Program-made: the position numbers and the translations under genes
Shown: positions 14,370 to 20,508 of the stretch, one piece after another
Position numbering within the stretch: position 1 is the first letter of the stretch
How the letters are laid out: the number at the start of each line of letters is the position of its first letter
The notes under the pieces: generated by a model
Seen by the model: only the letters and a program-made list of their open reading frames with translations
The model's database searches: none
Told to the model about the DNA's origin: nothing
From: DATLZM01 sp035559315
GTDB taxonomy: Bacteria > Actinomycetota > UBA4738 > HRBIN12
DNA: 20,508 nucleotides
Direction: 5' to 3'
Assembly: GCA_035559315.1 (NCBI GenBank)
Contig: DATMBJ010000249.1
Span: forward strand, 1 to 20,508

Positions 14370-15056
14370 TCAGGCCAGCGGCTCGGCCCGCTGCTGGGAC
14401 AGGTCGACCAGGGCCGCCTCGTCCGCGTCCAGGCTCCCCGGCAGCACGACCAGCGTGACCCCGAGGAGCTCCGAACGCACCCCGGGCCCGCCCGCGCACA
14501 CGGCGACCCGGGGGCGGTAGGTGTTGATCAGCTCGGCCACGACCTCGCTCCCCGGCTCCCCCCGGCCCTTGTGCCGGGGAGGCGTCGAGAACAGGAACAC
14601 CCGCTGGTACTCGTCGAGATCCTCCAGCACCTTGAGCCGGTACTCGGCCTCCCAACCGGGGTAGCGGAGGGCCGCCACCTCCTCCCGGGGCGCGTCGGGG
14701 TCGTCCGTGATCTCGCCGCCCATCCCGGCGAACACCAGGTACCCGGGGGCGAGCGACACCGTCCCGTGGACCCCGTGGAGGAAGGGGAAGACGACCTCGA
14801 CGTTGAACGCCTCGCGCAGGTACGTCGCGACCGGGGCGTCGGCCGGCCCCGGGACCCAGAAGGCCCGGACCCGGGCCTCGCCCAGCACCTTGAACACGGC
14901 CCGGTAGGCCTCGGCGTCGCCCTCCGGCCCGCGGAGGTCCCCGACGAGGGCGACGGCCTGCGCCCCGGCCCCCTGGGCCCGCTCGACCAGCCGCTCGAGC
15001 CGGGCGACGTCGCCCCGCACGTCGGCCGCGGCCACCAGCCTCCGTAGCGCACGCAT
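14370..15056 (-). CDS. Metallophosphoesterase-fold protein with eroded metal-binding motifs
   Basis: A 228-residue protein that resembles the small phosphoesterase family known structurally from Thermus thermophilus (recalled as TT1561): the segments FWVPGPADAPVATYLREAFN, VFAGMGGEITDDP, ALRYPGWEAEYRLKVLEDL and RHKGRGEPGSEVVAELI fit that family closely. The usual calcineurin-like motifs are altered: Asp-x-His reads DVRGD (12-16), Gly-Asp remains (39-40), Gly-Asn-His-Glu reads GPAD (70-73), the metal His before PP is Ser157, and the final Gly-His-x-His reads AGG near 188-190. Metal-dependent catalysis is therefore doubtful. The ATG at 15056 is preferred over the GTG at 15065 because a strong Shine-Dalgarno, GGAGGTGA, ends five bases upstream of it. 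It follows nusB with a short gap and may be co-transcribed. Confidence 0.82.
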   Translation of the reverse strand: MRALRRLVAAADVRGDVARLERLVERAQGAGAQAVALVGDLRGPEGDAEAYRAVFKVLGEARVRAFWVPGPADAPVATYLREAFNVEVVFPFLHGVHGTVSLAPGYLVFAGMGGEITDDPDAPREEVAALRYPGWEAEYRLKVLEDLDEYQRVFLFSTPPRHKGRGEPGSEVVAELINTYRPRVAVCAGGPGVRSELLGVTLVVLPGSLDADEAALVDLSQQRAEPLA

Positions 15057-15099
15057 CCCCGTCACCTCCTCGCAGGGGATCGAGATCCCACCCCTGATG

Positions 15100-15504
15100 C
15101 TACGAGCCGCGCGGGAACTCGCGGGCGATCCGGCCCAGGATCCCGTTGACGAAGCGGCCGGAATCCTCGGTCGAGAGCTCCTTGGCGGCCTCCACCGCCT
15201 CGTCGATCGCCGCCGCCACCGGCACGTCGGGGCGGTGGAGAAGCTCGTGGCAGGCGAGCCGCAGGATCGCCCGGTCGACGGCGGCCATGCGGTGCACGGG
15301 CCACCCCTCCGCGGAGGCCTCGAGGAGCGCGTCGATCTCCCCCAGGTGGGCGGCGACCCCCTCCACGAGCTCGACGGCGAAGGGGGGCACCTCCTCCCCC
15401 GCCGTCCGCCGCTCCTCCAGGACCTCGCGCGGGTCCCGGCCGGTGAGGTCCGACTGGAACAGCACCTCCAGGGCGACGCGACGGGCCCGCCGACGGGTCG
15501 TCAC
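15100..15504 (-). CDS. nusB: Transcription antitermination factor NusB
   Basis: A 134-residue NusB, which with NusE (S10) binds boxA RNA and supports rRNA transcription. Typical elements are RRRARRVALEVLFQSDLTGR at the N-terminus, AVDRAILRLACHELLHRPDV in the middle and AIDEAVEAAKELSTEDSGRF followed by VNGILGRIAREF at the C-terminus. The start is GTG at 15504, 13 bases after the efp stop with a G-rich ribosome binding site. The pair efp-nusB is a standard actinobacterial and Gram-positive neighbourhood. Confidence 0.96.
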   Translation of the reverse strand: MTTRRRARRVALEVLFQSDLTGRDPREVLEERRTAGEEVPPFAVELVEGVAAHLGEIDALLEASAEGWPVHRMAAVDRAILRLACHELLHRPDVPVAAAIDEAVEAAKELSTEDSGRFVNGILGRIAREFPRGS

Positions 15505-15517
15505 GCCGCCCCCCGGC

Positions 15518-16081
15518 TCACTTCACCCGCTCGAGGTACTCCCCGCTGCGGGTGTCGACCTTCACCCGGTCGCCGGGCTCCACGAACAGCGGGACCTGCA
15601 CCACGAGCCCGGTCTCGAGCGTGGCCGGCTTCATCGCCCCCGACACCCGGTCCCCCCGCAGCCCGGGCTCGGTGTCGGTCACGGTGAGCGTGACCGCGGC
15701 CGGGAGCTCGACGGCGATCGGCACCCCCTGGTGGTAGGCGACGATCGCGGTCGCGCCCTCGGTCAGGTAGTTCACGGCGCTGCCCGCGACCTCGGCCGGC
15801 ACGTGGACCTGCTCGTAGGTCTCGAGGTCCATGAACACGAGCGCGTCGCCCTCCCGGTAGAGGAACTGCTGCTCCTTCTTCTCGAGGATCGCGAGCCCCA
15901 CCTTCTCGTCGGCCCGGAAGGTCCGCTCGAGCACCGCCCCGGTCCGCACGTTCCGCAGCTTGGTCCGCACCACCGCCTGGCCCTTCCCGGGCTTGTGGTG
16001 CAGGAACTCCAGGACCGTCCACAGCTCCCCGTCGAGGTCCAGGGTCATCCCGTTCTTCAGGTCGTTCGTCGAGACGCTCAC
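15518..16081 (-). CDS. efp: Translation elongation factor P
   Basis: Rescues ribosomes stalled on polyproline stretches. The 187-residue protein has the three-domain EF-P layout. The N-terminal loop KPGKGQAVVRTKLRNVRTGA carries the functional Lys33 (the position modified in other bacteria). ERTFRADEKVGLAILEKKEQ, MDLETYEQVHVP and, near the C-terminus, LVVQVPLFVEPGDRVKVDTR are conserved. No gene for a beta-lysylation enzyme is visible here. The start is GTG at 16081 with GGGAGGGAG just upstream, 16 bases after the pepQ stop. Confidence 0.97.
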   Translation of the reverse strand: MSVSTNDLKNGMTLDLDGELWTVLEFLHHKPGKGQAVVRTKLRNVRTGAVLERTFRADEKVGLAILEKKEQQFLYREGDALVFMDLETYEQVHVPAEVAGSAVNYLTEGATAIVAYHQGVPIAVELPAAVTLTVTDTEPGLRGDRVSGAMKPATLETGLVVQVPLFVEPGDRVKVDTRSGEYLERVK

Positions 16082-16097
16082 CGCTCCCTCCCGGGCA

Positions 16098-17174
16098 TCA
16101 GACCACCACCAGCTCCCGGGGGACGCGCCCGAGCACGCGGGCGCCCTCCGGCCCCACCACCGCGACGTCCTCGATCCGGACCCCGCCGAGCCCCGGAACG
16201 TACACGCCGGGCTCCACCGTGACCACGGCGCCGGCCGGGAGCTCCTCGGCCCCCTCGGCCCGGAGCCAGGGGCCCTCGTGGATCTCGAGCCCCACGCCGT
16301 GGCCGAGCCCGTGCGGGAACCGCTCGCCGAAGCCCGCCTCGGCGATCGTCCCCCGGGCCGCCGCATCGACCTCCCCGGTCCTGGCCCCCGCGCGGAGCGC
16401 CGCGAGCCCCGCGGCCTGGGCCCGCGCGACGAGCGCGTGGAGCTCCCGGAGCTCGGCGGGGGGCTCCCCGAAGGCCACGGTCCTTGTCGTGTCGGCGTGG
16501 TAGCCCGAGGCCCGGGCGCCGAGGTCCACCTTCACCACGTCCCCCCGCCGGAGCGCGCGGTCGCACGGGCGGTGGTGCGGCTCCGCGGCGTGCTCGCCGA
16601 AGGCCACGATCGGGTCGAACGCGAGGGCCTCGGCCCCGGCCCGGCGGACCTCGAACTCGAGCTCGAGCGCGAGGTCCCGCTCGGTGAGGCCCTCGCGGAG
16701 GAGGTCCGGCAGCCGCGCGAACGCGAGGTCGGTGAGCTCCTGGGCCCGGGCGAGCGCCCGGAGCTCCTCCTCGTCCTTCACCCAGCGGAGCCGCTCCACG
16801 AGCCCGTCGACCGGGGCGACCTCGAGCCCGTCCGCCCGCTCCTCGAGCTCCCGCGCTTCGCGGTAGGCGAGGGACGCCTCGAACCCCAGGCGCGAGGCGC
16901 CCAGGGACCGGGCGGCGTCGAGCGCGTGGGGGAGCGGTGCCCGGTCCCGGTACACGACGCGCTCGAGGTCCGGCGCCTCCCGGGCGGCCTGTCCCTCGTA
17001 CCGGCCGTCGGTGAGGAGGACGGCCCGGGCGTCGGCGGCCACCACCACCTGCCCGTTGGAGCCGGTGAACCCGCTGAGGTAGCGGACGTTCGGGAGCCGC
17101 GTCACGAGGAGGGCGTCGAGCCCGCGCGCCCGGAGCTCCGCCGCGAGCCGCTCCCGCCTCAGCGCGCCGTCCAC
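16098..17174 (-). CDS. pepQ: Xaa-Pro dipeptidase / aminopeptidase (M24B family)
   Basis: A 358-residue cytoplasmic metallopeptidase that cleaves bonds next to proline. An N-terminal creatinase-like domain (about 1-130, with NVRYLSGFTGSNGQ) precedes the pita-bread catalytic domain. The five metal ligands are visible: Asp217 and Asp228 in KVDLGARASGYHADTTRT, His292 in HGLGHGVGLEIHEGP, Glu321 in VEPGVYVPGLGGVRIED and Glu335 in the same segment. The start is GTG at 17174 with a strong GGAGGAGGT just upstream. The place between aroQ and efp is typical; the exact substrate (dipeptide or longer) cannot be read from sequence. Confidence 0.93.
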   Translation of the reverse strand: MDGALRRERLAAELRARGLDALLVTRLPNVRYLSGFTGSNGQVVVAADARAVLLTDGRYEGQAAREAPDLERVVYRDRAPLPHALDAARSLGASRLGFEASLAYREARELEERADGLEVAPVDGLVERLRWVKDEEELRALARAQELTDLAFARLPDLLREGLTERDLALELEFEVRRAGAEALAFDPIVAFGEHAAEPHHRPCDRALRRGDVVKVDLGARASGYHADTTRTVAFGEPPAELRELHALVARAQAAGLAALRAGARTGEVDAAARGTIAEAGFGERFPHGLGHGVGLEIHEGPWLRAEGAEELPAGAVVTVEPGVYVPGLGGVRIEDVAVVGPEGARVLGRVPRELVVV

Positions 17175-17214
17175 GCGACCTCCTCCCGCCTCGGCGCGCC
17201 CCCCGCTCTGGGCG

Positions 17215-17649
17215 TCAACCCCCCGCCCACGCGAGCGCCTCCAGCGCCAGGTGGTACGAGCCGGCGCCGAACCCCACGATGCTCCCCCGGCAGACCTCGG
17301 CGATCACCGACCGGCGGCGGAACGGCTCCCGGGCGTGCACGTTGGTCATGTGCACCTCGATCACCGGGAGGCCGCTCGCCTCGACCGCGTCCCGGAGCGC
17401 GTAGGAGTAGTGCCCGAGCGCCCCCGGGTTCAAGACGACCGCCCCGAACCCCTCCCCGGCGGCGGCGAGGAGCCAGCCCACGAGCTCCCCCTCGTGGTCG
17501 GACTGCCGCCAGGAGACCTCGTGGCCGAGCCGGGCGGCCCGCGCCTCCACCTCGCCCATGACCTCGGGGAGGGTCCGGGTCCCGTAGCGGTCGGGGTCCC
17601 GCCGCCCGAGCGCCCCGAGGTTCGGGCCGAACAGGAACAGGACCTTCAC
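17215..17649 (-). CDS. aroQ: 3-Dehydroquinate dehydratase, type II
   Basis: Third step of the shikimate pathway, removing water from 3-dehydroquinate. The 144-residue protein has the type II catalytic set: Asn10 in FGPNLGALG, Arg17 and Tyr22 in GRRDPDRYG, RQSDHEGELVGWL, Asn74 and His80 in VLNPGALGHYS, His100 in IEVHMTNVHAREPFRRRSVI. The residue before GPN is Phe rather than the usual Asn, a small deviation. Its GTG overlaps the aroB stop as GTGA. A 40-base spacer precedes pepQ. Confidence 0.95.
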   Translation of the reverse strand: MKVLFLFGPNLGALGRRDPDRYGTRTLPEVMGEVEARAARLGHEVSWRQSDHEGELVGWLLAAAGEGFGAVVLNPGALGHYSYALRDAVEASGLPVIEVHMTNVHAREPFRRRSVIAEVCRGSIVGFGAGSYHLALEALAWAGG

Positions 17650-18776
17650 GCCTCCCCCCGCATCCCGGAGAGCACCCGGCGGACCAGCTCCTCGGGCACG
17701 TCCTCCACGACGCGCGGACGGCCCACGTCCTCGAGCAGGACGAACCGGACCCCGCCCCGGTACTTCTTGTCCAGGCGGAACGCGCCGAGGACCTCCTCGG
17801 CCGGCGGCAGGGCCCCGCCGATCTCCAGCCCCAGCGAGGCGAGCAGCCGGGCGTGGCGGGCGGCGAGCCCGGCCGGGGCGAGCCCCAGGGCCTCGGCGAG
17901 GCGGGCGGCGAACACCATCCCCACCGCCACCGCCTCCCCGTGGGTCCGGCCCGCGAAGGCCTCCAGGCGCTCCAGGGCGTGCCCCAGCGTGTGGCCGTAG
18001 TTCAGGACCAGCCGGGGCCCGGCGTCGCGCTCGTCGGCCGCCACCGTCGCCGCCTTGGCGCCCGCGCAGCGAGCCACCAGCTCCTCGAGGGCGGCCGGGT
18101 CGCGGGCGAGCACCGGGCCGGGGTCGGCCTCGAGCGAGGCCAGCAGCTCGGGGTCCAGGGCCAGCGCGTACTTCGCCACCTCGGCGAGCCCCGAGCGGTA
18201 CTCCCGTTCGGGGAGCGTGGCCAGCGTGGAGACGTCGGCCAGGACCGCGACGGGCTGGGCGAAGACCCCCACCAGGTTCTTCCCCTCGGGGAGGTTCACG
18301 GCGCACTTCCCGCCGATCGCCGCGTCCACCTGGGCGGTGAGGGTCGTCGGGACCTGGACCAGGGGGACCCCCCGCATGTAGGTGGCGGCCACGAACCCGG
18401 CCAGGTCGCCCACCGCCCCGCCGCCGAGCGCGAGCACGACGTCGTCCCGGTGCGCGGCCTGCGCCGCGAGCTGGCGCCAGAGCGCCGTGGCCACCGCCAG
18501 GGTCTTCGCGTCCTCCCCCTCCGGCACCGGGAGCAGGAGCGCGGGGAGCCCGCGGGCCGCGAGGGACCCGGCGAGCGGCTCGAACCACCGCTCGGCCACG
18601 GCGCGGTCGGAGACCACGAACGCCTGCTCGGCCCCGGGCAAGGGCGGGAGCAGCTCGCCGGCGCGCTCCAGCAGCCCCGCCCCGACCAGCACCTCGTACG
18701 CCCGCCCCGGCACCGGGACCGGCACCCGGCGGAGGGCGCCCCGGGCGGCCCCGGCCCGCGGCCCTACGCCCGCCAC
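17646..18776 (-). CDS. aroB: 3-Dehydroquinate synthase
   Basis: Second step of the shikimate pathway, converting DAHP to 3-dehydroquinate with NAD and a divalent metal. The 376-residue protein shows LALGGGAVGDLAGFVAATYM (residues 115-134), VPTTLTAQVDAAIGGKCAVN (142-161), GLAEVAKYAL with metal ligand Glu199, NYGHTLGHALE (His262) and RTHGEAVAVGM (His279). The start is GTG at 18776, overlapping aroK by 13 bases, with GAGGA about nine bases upstream; a GTG at 18725 is an alternative that would remove a low-complexity N-terminus. Confidence 0.96.
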   Translation of the reverse strand: MAGVGPRAGAARGALRRVPVPVPGRAYEVLVGAGLLERAGELLPPLPGAEQAFVVSDRAVAERWFEPLAGSLAARGLPALLLPVPEGEDAKTLAVATALWRQLAAQAAHRDDVVLALGGGAVGDLAGFVAATYMRGVPLVQVPTTLTAQVDAAIGGKCAVNLPEGKNLVGVFAQPVAVLADVSTLATLPEREYRSGLAEVAKYALALDPELLASLEADPGPVLARDPAALEELVARCAGAKAATVAADERDAGPRLVLNYGHTLGHALERLEAFAGRTHGEAVAVGMVFAARLAEALGLAPAGLAARHARLLASLGLEIGGALPPAEEVLGAFRLDKKYRGGVRFVLLEDVGRPRVVEDVPEELVRRVLSGMRGEA

Positions 18777-19261
18777 CGGAGCTCGTCCTCGACCCTCGCG
18801 GCGACCTCCTCGGGCGGCCCCGAGGCGTCCACGACGTGCGCCGCGAACTCCCGGTACAGGGCCTCGCGCTCGGCGAGGAGCCGCTCCAGGTCGCCCTCTC
18901 GGCGGATCAGCGGGCGGTCCTCGGCCGGCCGGACCCGTTCCCGCAGGACCTCGAGGGGCGCGTGGAGGTAGACCACGGTCCCCGTGGCCCGGAGCGTGAC
19001 CCGGTTCGCCGGCTCCAGCACGATCCCCCCGCCGCAGGCCACCACGGCGGGGTCGGCCGCCGCCACCTCGGCGAGCTTCTTCGCCTCGAGCTCCCGGAAC
19101 CGCTCCTCGCCGTCCTCGGCGAAGATCCGGGCCACCGCGCGGCCCTCCTCCCGCTCGATCTCGGCGTCCAGGTCCACGAACGGCACGCCGAGCCGCTCGG
19201 CGACGATCCGTCCCACCGTGGACTTCCCCGAGCCGGGCGGTCCGATCAGGTACAGGATCAC
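18764..19261 (-). CDS. aroK: Shikimate kinase
   Basis: Phosphorylates shikimate to shikimate-3-phosphate. The 165-residue product has the Walker A motif IGPPGSGKSTVGR (residues 6-18), DLDAEIE (shikimate-binding Asp), GEERFRELEAKKL (Arg), VACGGGIVL (the Gly-Gly-Gly loop) and EDRPLIR in the lid. The start is GTG at 19261, overlapping the aroC stop as GTGA. Longer upstream reading in this frame is a shadow of aroC. Confidence 0.96.
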   Translation of the reverse strand: MILYLIGPPGSGKSTVGRIVAERLGVPFVDLDAEIEREEGRAVARIFAEDGEERFRELEAKKLAEVAAADPAVVACGGGIVLEPANRVTLRATGTVVYLHAPLEVLRERVRPAEDRPLIRREGDLERLLAEREALYREFAAHVVDASGPPEEVAARVEDELRWRA

Positions 19262-20412
19262 CGGAGCCCCTCCCGGTACGCCTCCAGGTTCCGGCGGGTC
19301 TCGGGGAGCGAGTCGCCCCCGAACTTCTCGAGCACGGCGTCGGCGAGCACGAGCGCGACCGCCGCCTCCCCCACCACGGCGCCCGCCGGCACCGAGCAGA
19401 TGTCGGTCCGCTGGGTGATCGCCACCCCCGGCTCCCCGGTCGCGAGGTCGACCGTGGCGAGGGGCTTGGGCACGGTGGAGATCGGCTTCATCGCGGCCCG
19501 GACCCGGATCGGCTGGCCGGTACTCATCCCGCCCTCGATCCCGCCGGCCCGGGCCGACGTCCGGGACAGCCTCCCCCCTTCGAGCACGATCTCGTCCTGG
19601 GCCCGCGAGCCCCGCCGGGCGGCGACCGAGAACCCGTCGCCGACCTCGACGCCCTTCACGGACTGGATGCTCATGAGCGCGAGGGCCAGGCGGGCGTCGA
19701 GCTTGCGGTCGTAGTGGACGTAGGAGCCGAGGCCCGGGGGGCACCCGTAGGCCAGGACCTCGAACACGCCGCCCAGGGTGTCCCGCTCGGCCATGGCCCG
19801 GTCGATCTCGGCCACCATCCGCGCCGAGGTCCCCTCGTCGAAGCAGCGGACCGGTGAGGCGTCCACGGTCTCCAGGTCCTCGGGCCGGGGCGGGCGCATC
19901 CGGGCCGGCGTGGCCACCCGGCCGATCCGCACCACGTGGGAGACGATCCGGATCCCGAGCTCGGCCAGGAACGCCTTGCAGAGGCACCCGGCGGCCACCC
20001 GGGCCACGGTCTCGCGGGCGCTCGCCCGCTCCAGGACGTTCCGGACGTCGTCGAACCCGTACTTCTGCACCCCGGCCAGGTCGGCGTGGCCGGGGCGGGG
20101 GCGGGTGAGCCTCCGGGCCGGGTCGGGCTCGCCCTCCACCGCCATCAGGTCCCGGTACTTCTCCTCCCACTCGGCGTTCTCGATCGTGACCGCGACCGGG
20201 CTCCCCAGGGTCCGGCCGTGGCGGACCCCGGAGAGGATCTCGAACCGGTCGGCCTCCAGGCGCTGGCGCCCGCTCCGCCCGTAGCCGTGGCGGCGGCGGG
20301 CCAGCTCGGCGGCGAGCTCCTTCCGGGAGATGGGCACGCCGGCCGGGAGGCCTTCGAGGACGGCGACCAGGCCCCTCCCGTGCGACTCCCCGGCCGTGAG
20401 CATGCGGAGCAC
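19258..20412 (-). CDS. aroC: Chorismate synthase
   Basis: Last step of the shikimate pathway, making chorismate from EPSP using reduced FMN. The 384-residue protein begins LRMLTAGESHGRGLVAVLEG and continues with RRRHGYGRSGRQRLEADR, RPRPGHADLAGVQKYG, RASARETVARVAAG, EGGMSTGQPIRVRAAMKPIS and ITQRTDICSVPAGAVVGEAA, all family signatures in order. The start is taken as GTG at 20412, which gives the family-like N-terminus MLRMLTAGESHG; GTG at 20418 is possible. There is no Shine-Dalgarno, but TATGAT lies at the distance expected for a leaderless transcript. A 67-base internal piece is repeated at the window end. Confidence 0.96.
   Translation of the reverse strand: MLRMLTAGESHGRGLVAVLEGLPAGVPISRKELAAELARRRHGYGRSGRQRLEADRFEILSGVRHGRTLGSPVAVTIENAEWEEKYRDLMAVEGEPDPARRLTRPRPGHADLAGVQKYGFDDVRNVLERASARETVARVAAGCLCKAFLAELGIRIVSHVVRIGRVATPARMRPPRPEDLETVDASPVRCFDEGTSARMVAEIDRAMAERDTLGGVFEVLAYGCPPGLGSYVHYDRKLDARLALALMSIQSVKGVEVGDGFSVAARRGSRAQDEIVLEGGRLSRTSARAGGIEGGMSTGQPIRVRAAMKPISTVPKPLATVDLATGEPGVAITQRTDICSVPAGAVVGEAAVALVLADAVLEKFGGDSLPETRRNLEAYREGLR
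19610..19676. repeat. 67-bp segment of aroC repeated at the window end (copy 1)
   Basis: These 67 bases, inside the aroC coding region, are identical base for base to 20442-20508, in the same orientation with an offset of 832. This copy fits the aroC reading frame and is clearly the original. The coding segment covers SIQSVKGVEVGDGFSVAARR of chorismate synthase. Confidence 0.9.
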
Positions 20413-20418
20413 GGGCAC

Positions 20419-20424
20419 ATCATA
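20419..20424 (-). promoter_or_regulatory. Candidate -10 box for leaderless aroC mRNA
   Basis: The minus strand reads TATGAT, then six bases, then the GTG at 20412. That spacing would place the transcription start on the G of the start codon. The sequence upstream of aroC lacks a Shine-Dalgarno, which fits leaderless translation. The -35 position falls at about 20442-20447, where the suspect repeat begins, so it cannot be assessed. Confidence 0.45.
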
Positions 20425-20441
20425 GGGCCCGGCCCGGCCTC

Positions 20442-20508
20442 CCCCGCCGGGCGGCGACCGAGAACCCGTCGCCGACCTCGACGCCCTTCACGGACTGGAT
20501 GCTCATGA
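20442..20508. repeat. 67-bp direct repeat of internal aroC sequence at the window end (copy 2)
   Basis: An exact copy of 19610-19676 runs up to the last base of the window, so its true length is unknown. It lies upstream of aroC where a promoter would be expected. Ending exactly at the sequence end suggests an assembly edge effect. A real tandem fragment of aroC is the alternative. Confidence 0.9.

Noticed and set aside
17611..17649. aroQ judged defective because NGPN reads FGPN
   Set aside because: The catalytic Asn, Arg, Tyr and both His residues are all in place; the changed position is the residue two before the catalytic Asn.

Overview
The window is very GC-rich (by eye well above 70%) and is almost fully coding, with nearly every gene on the minus strand and junctions that overlap by 1 to 13 bases or are only a few bases apart. 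Organism: the gene order aroC-aroK-aroB-aroQ-pepQ-efp-nusB, then pyrR-pyrB-pyrC-carA-carB-...-pyrF, then mihF-gmk-rpoZ-coaBC-metK-priA is the core housekeeping neighbourhood of Actinomycetota. The actinobacterial-type integration host factor (mIHF) supports this strongly. Genes for PyrK and a PyrD-like protein between carB and pyrF, and a Thermus-like small metallophosphoesterase, suggest a lineage outside the classical mycobacteria and streptomycetes. The class cannot be fixed from this window. No mobile element, CRISPR array, tRNA or rRNA was seen.

Layout, right to left in the direction of transcription: (A) 20412-15100, shikimate pathway genes aroC, aroK, aroB and aroQ, followed by pepQ, efp and nusB. 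(B) 15056-14370, a small metallophosphoesterase-fold protein whose metal-binding motifs look eroded. (C) 14142-14354, tatA, the only plus-strand gene, transcribed divergently from the pyr operon and convergently to the phosphoesterase gene. (D) 14051-4237, the pyrimidine operon: promoter, a PyrR-binding RNA hairpin, a 17-residue leader peptide, then pyrR-pyrB-pyrC-carA-carB-pyrK-pyrD(like)-pyrF. (E) 4131-1, mihF with its own strong promoter, then gmk, rpoZ, coaBC, metK and the start of priA.

How it works together: CarAB, PyrB and PyrC make dihydroorotate, and PyrF makes UMP from OMP. The oxidation step is the puzzle. The PyrD homologue keeps the family fold and an FMN phosphate-binding region, but the catalytic Cys and the orotate-binding Asn residues of class 1B dihydroorotate dehydrogenases are replaced. 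Its partner PyrK is also altered at flavin and nucleotide motifs. pyrE is absent from the window. The pyr operon leader looks like a translational switch: the PyrR hairpin contains the Shine-Dalgarno of a leader ORF whose stop codon directly abuts the pyrR start codon, and the downstream genes are mostly coupled by overlapping start and stop codons.

The last 67 bases of the window exactly repeat an internal part of aroC. This looks more like a contig-edge assembly artefact than biology, so the region upstream of aroC should be treated with caution.
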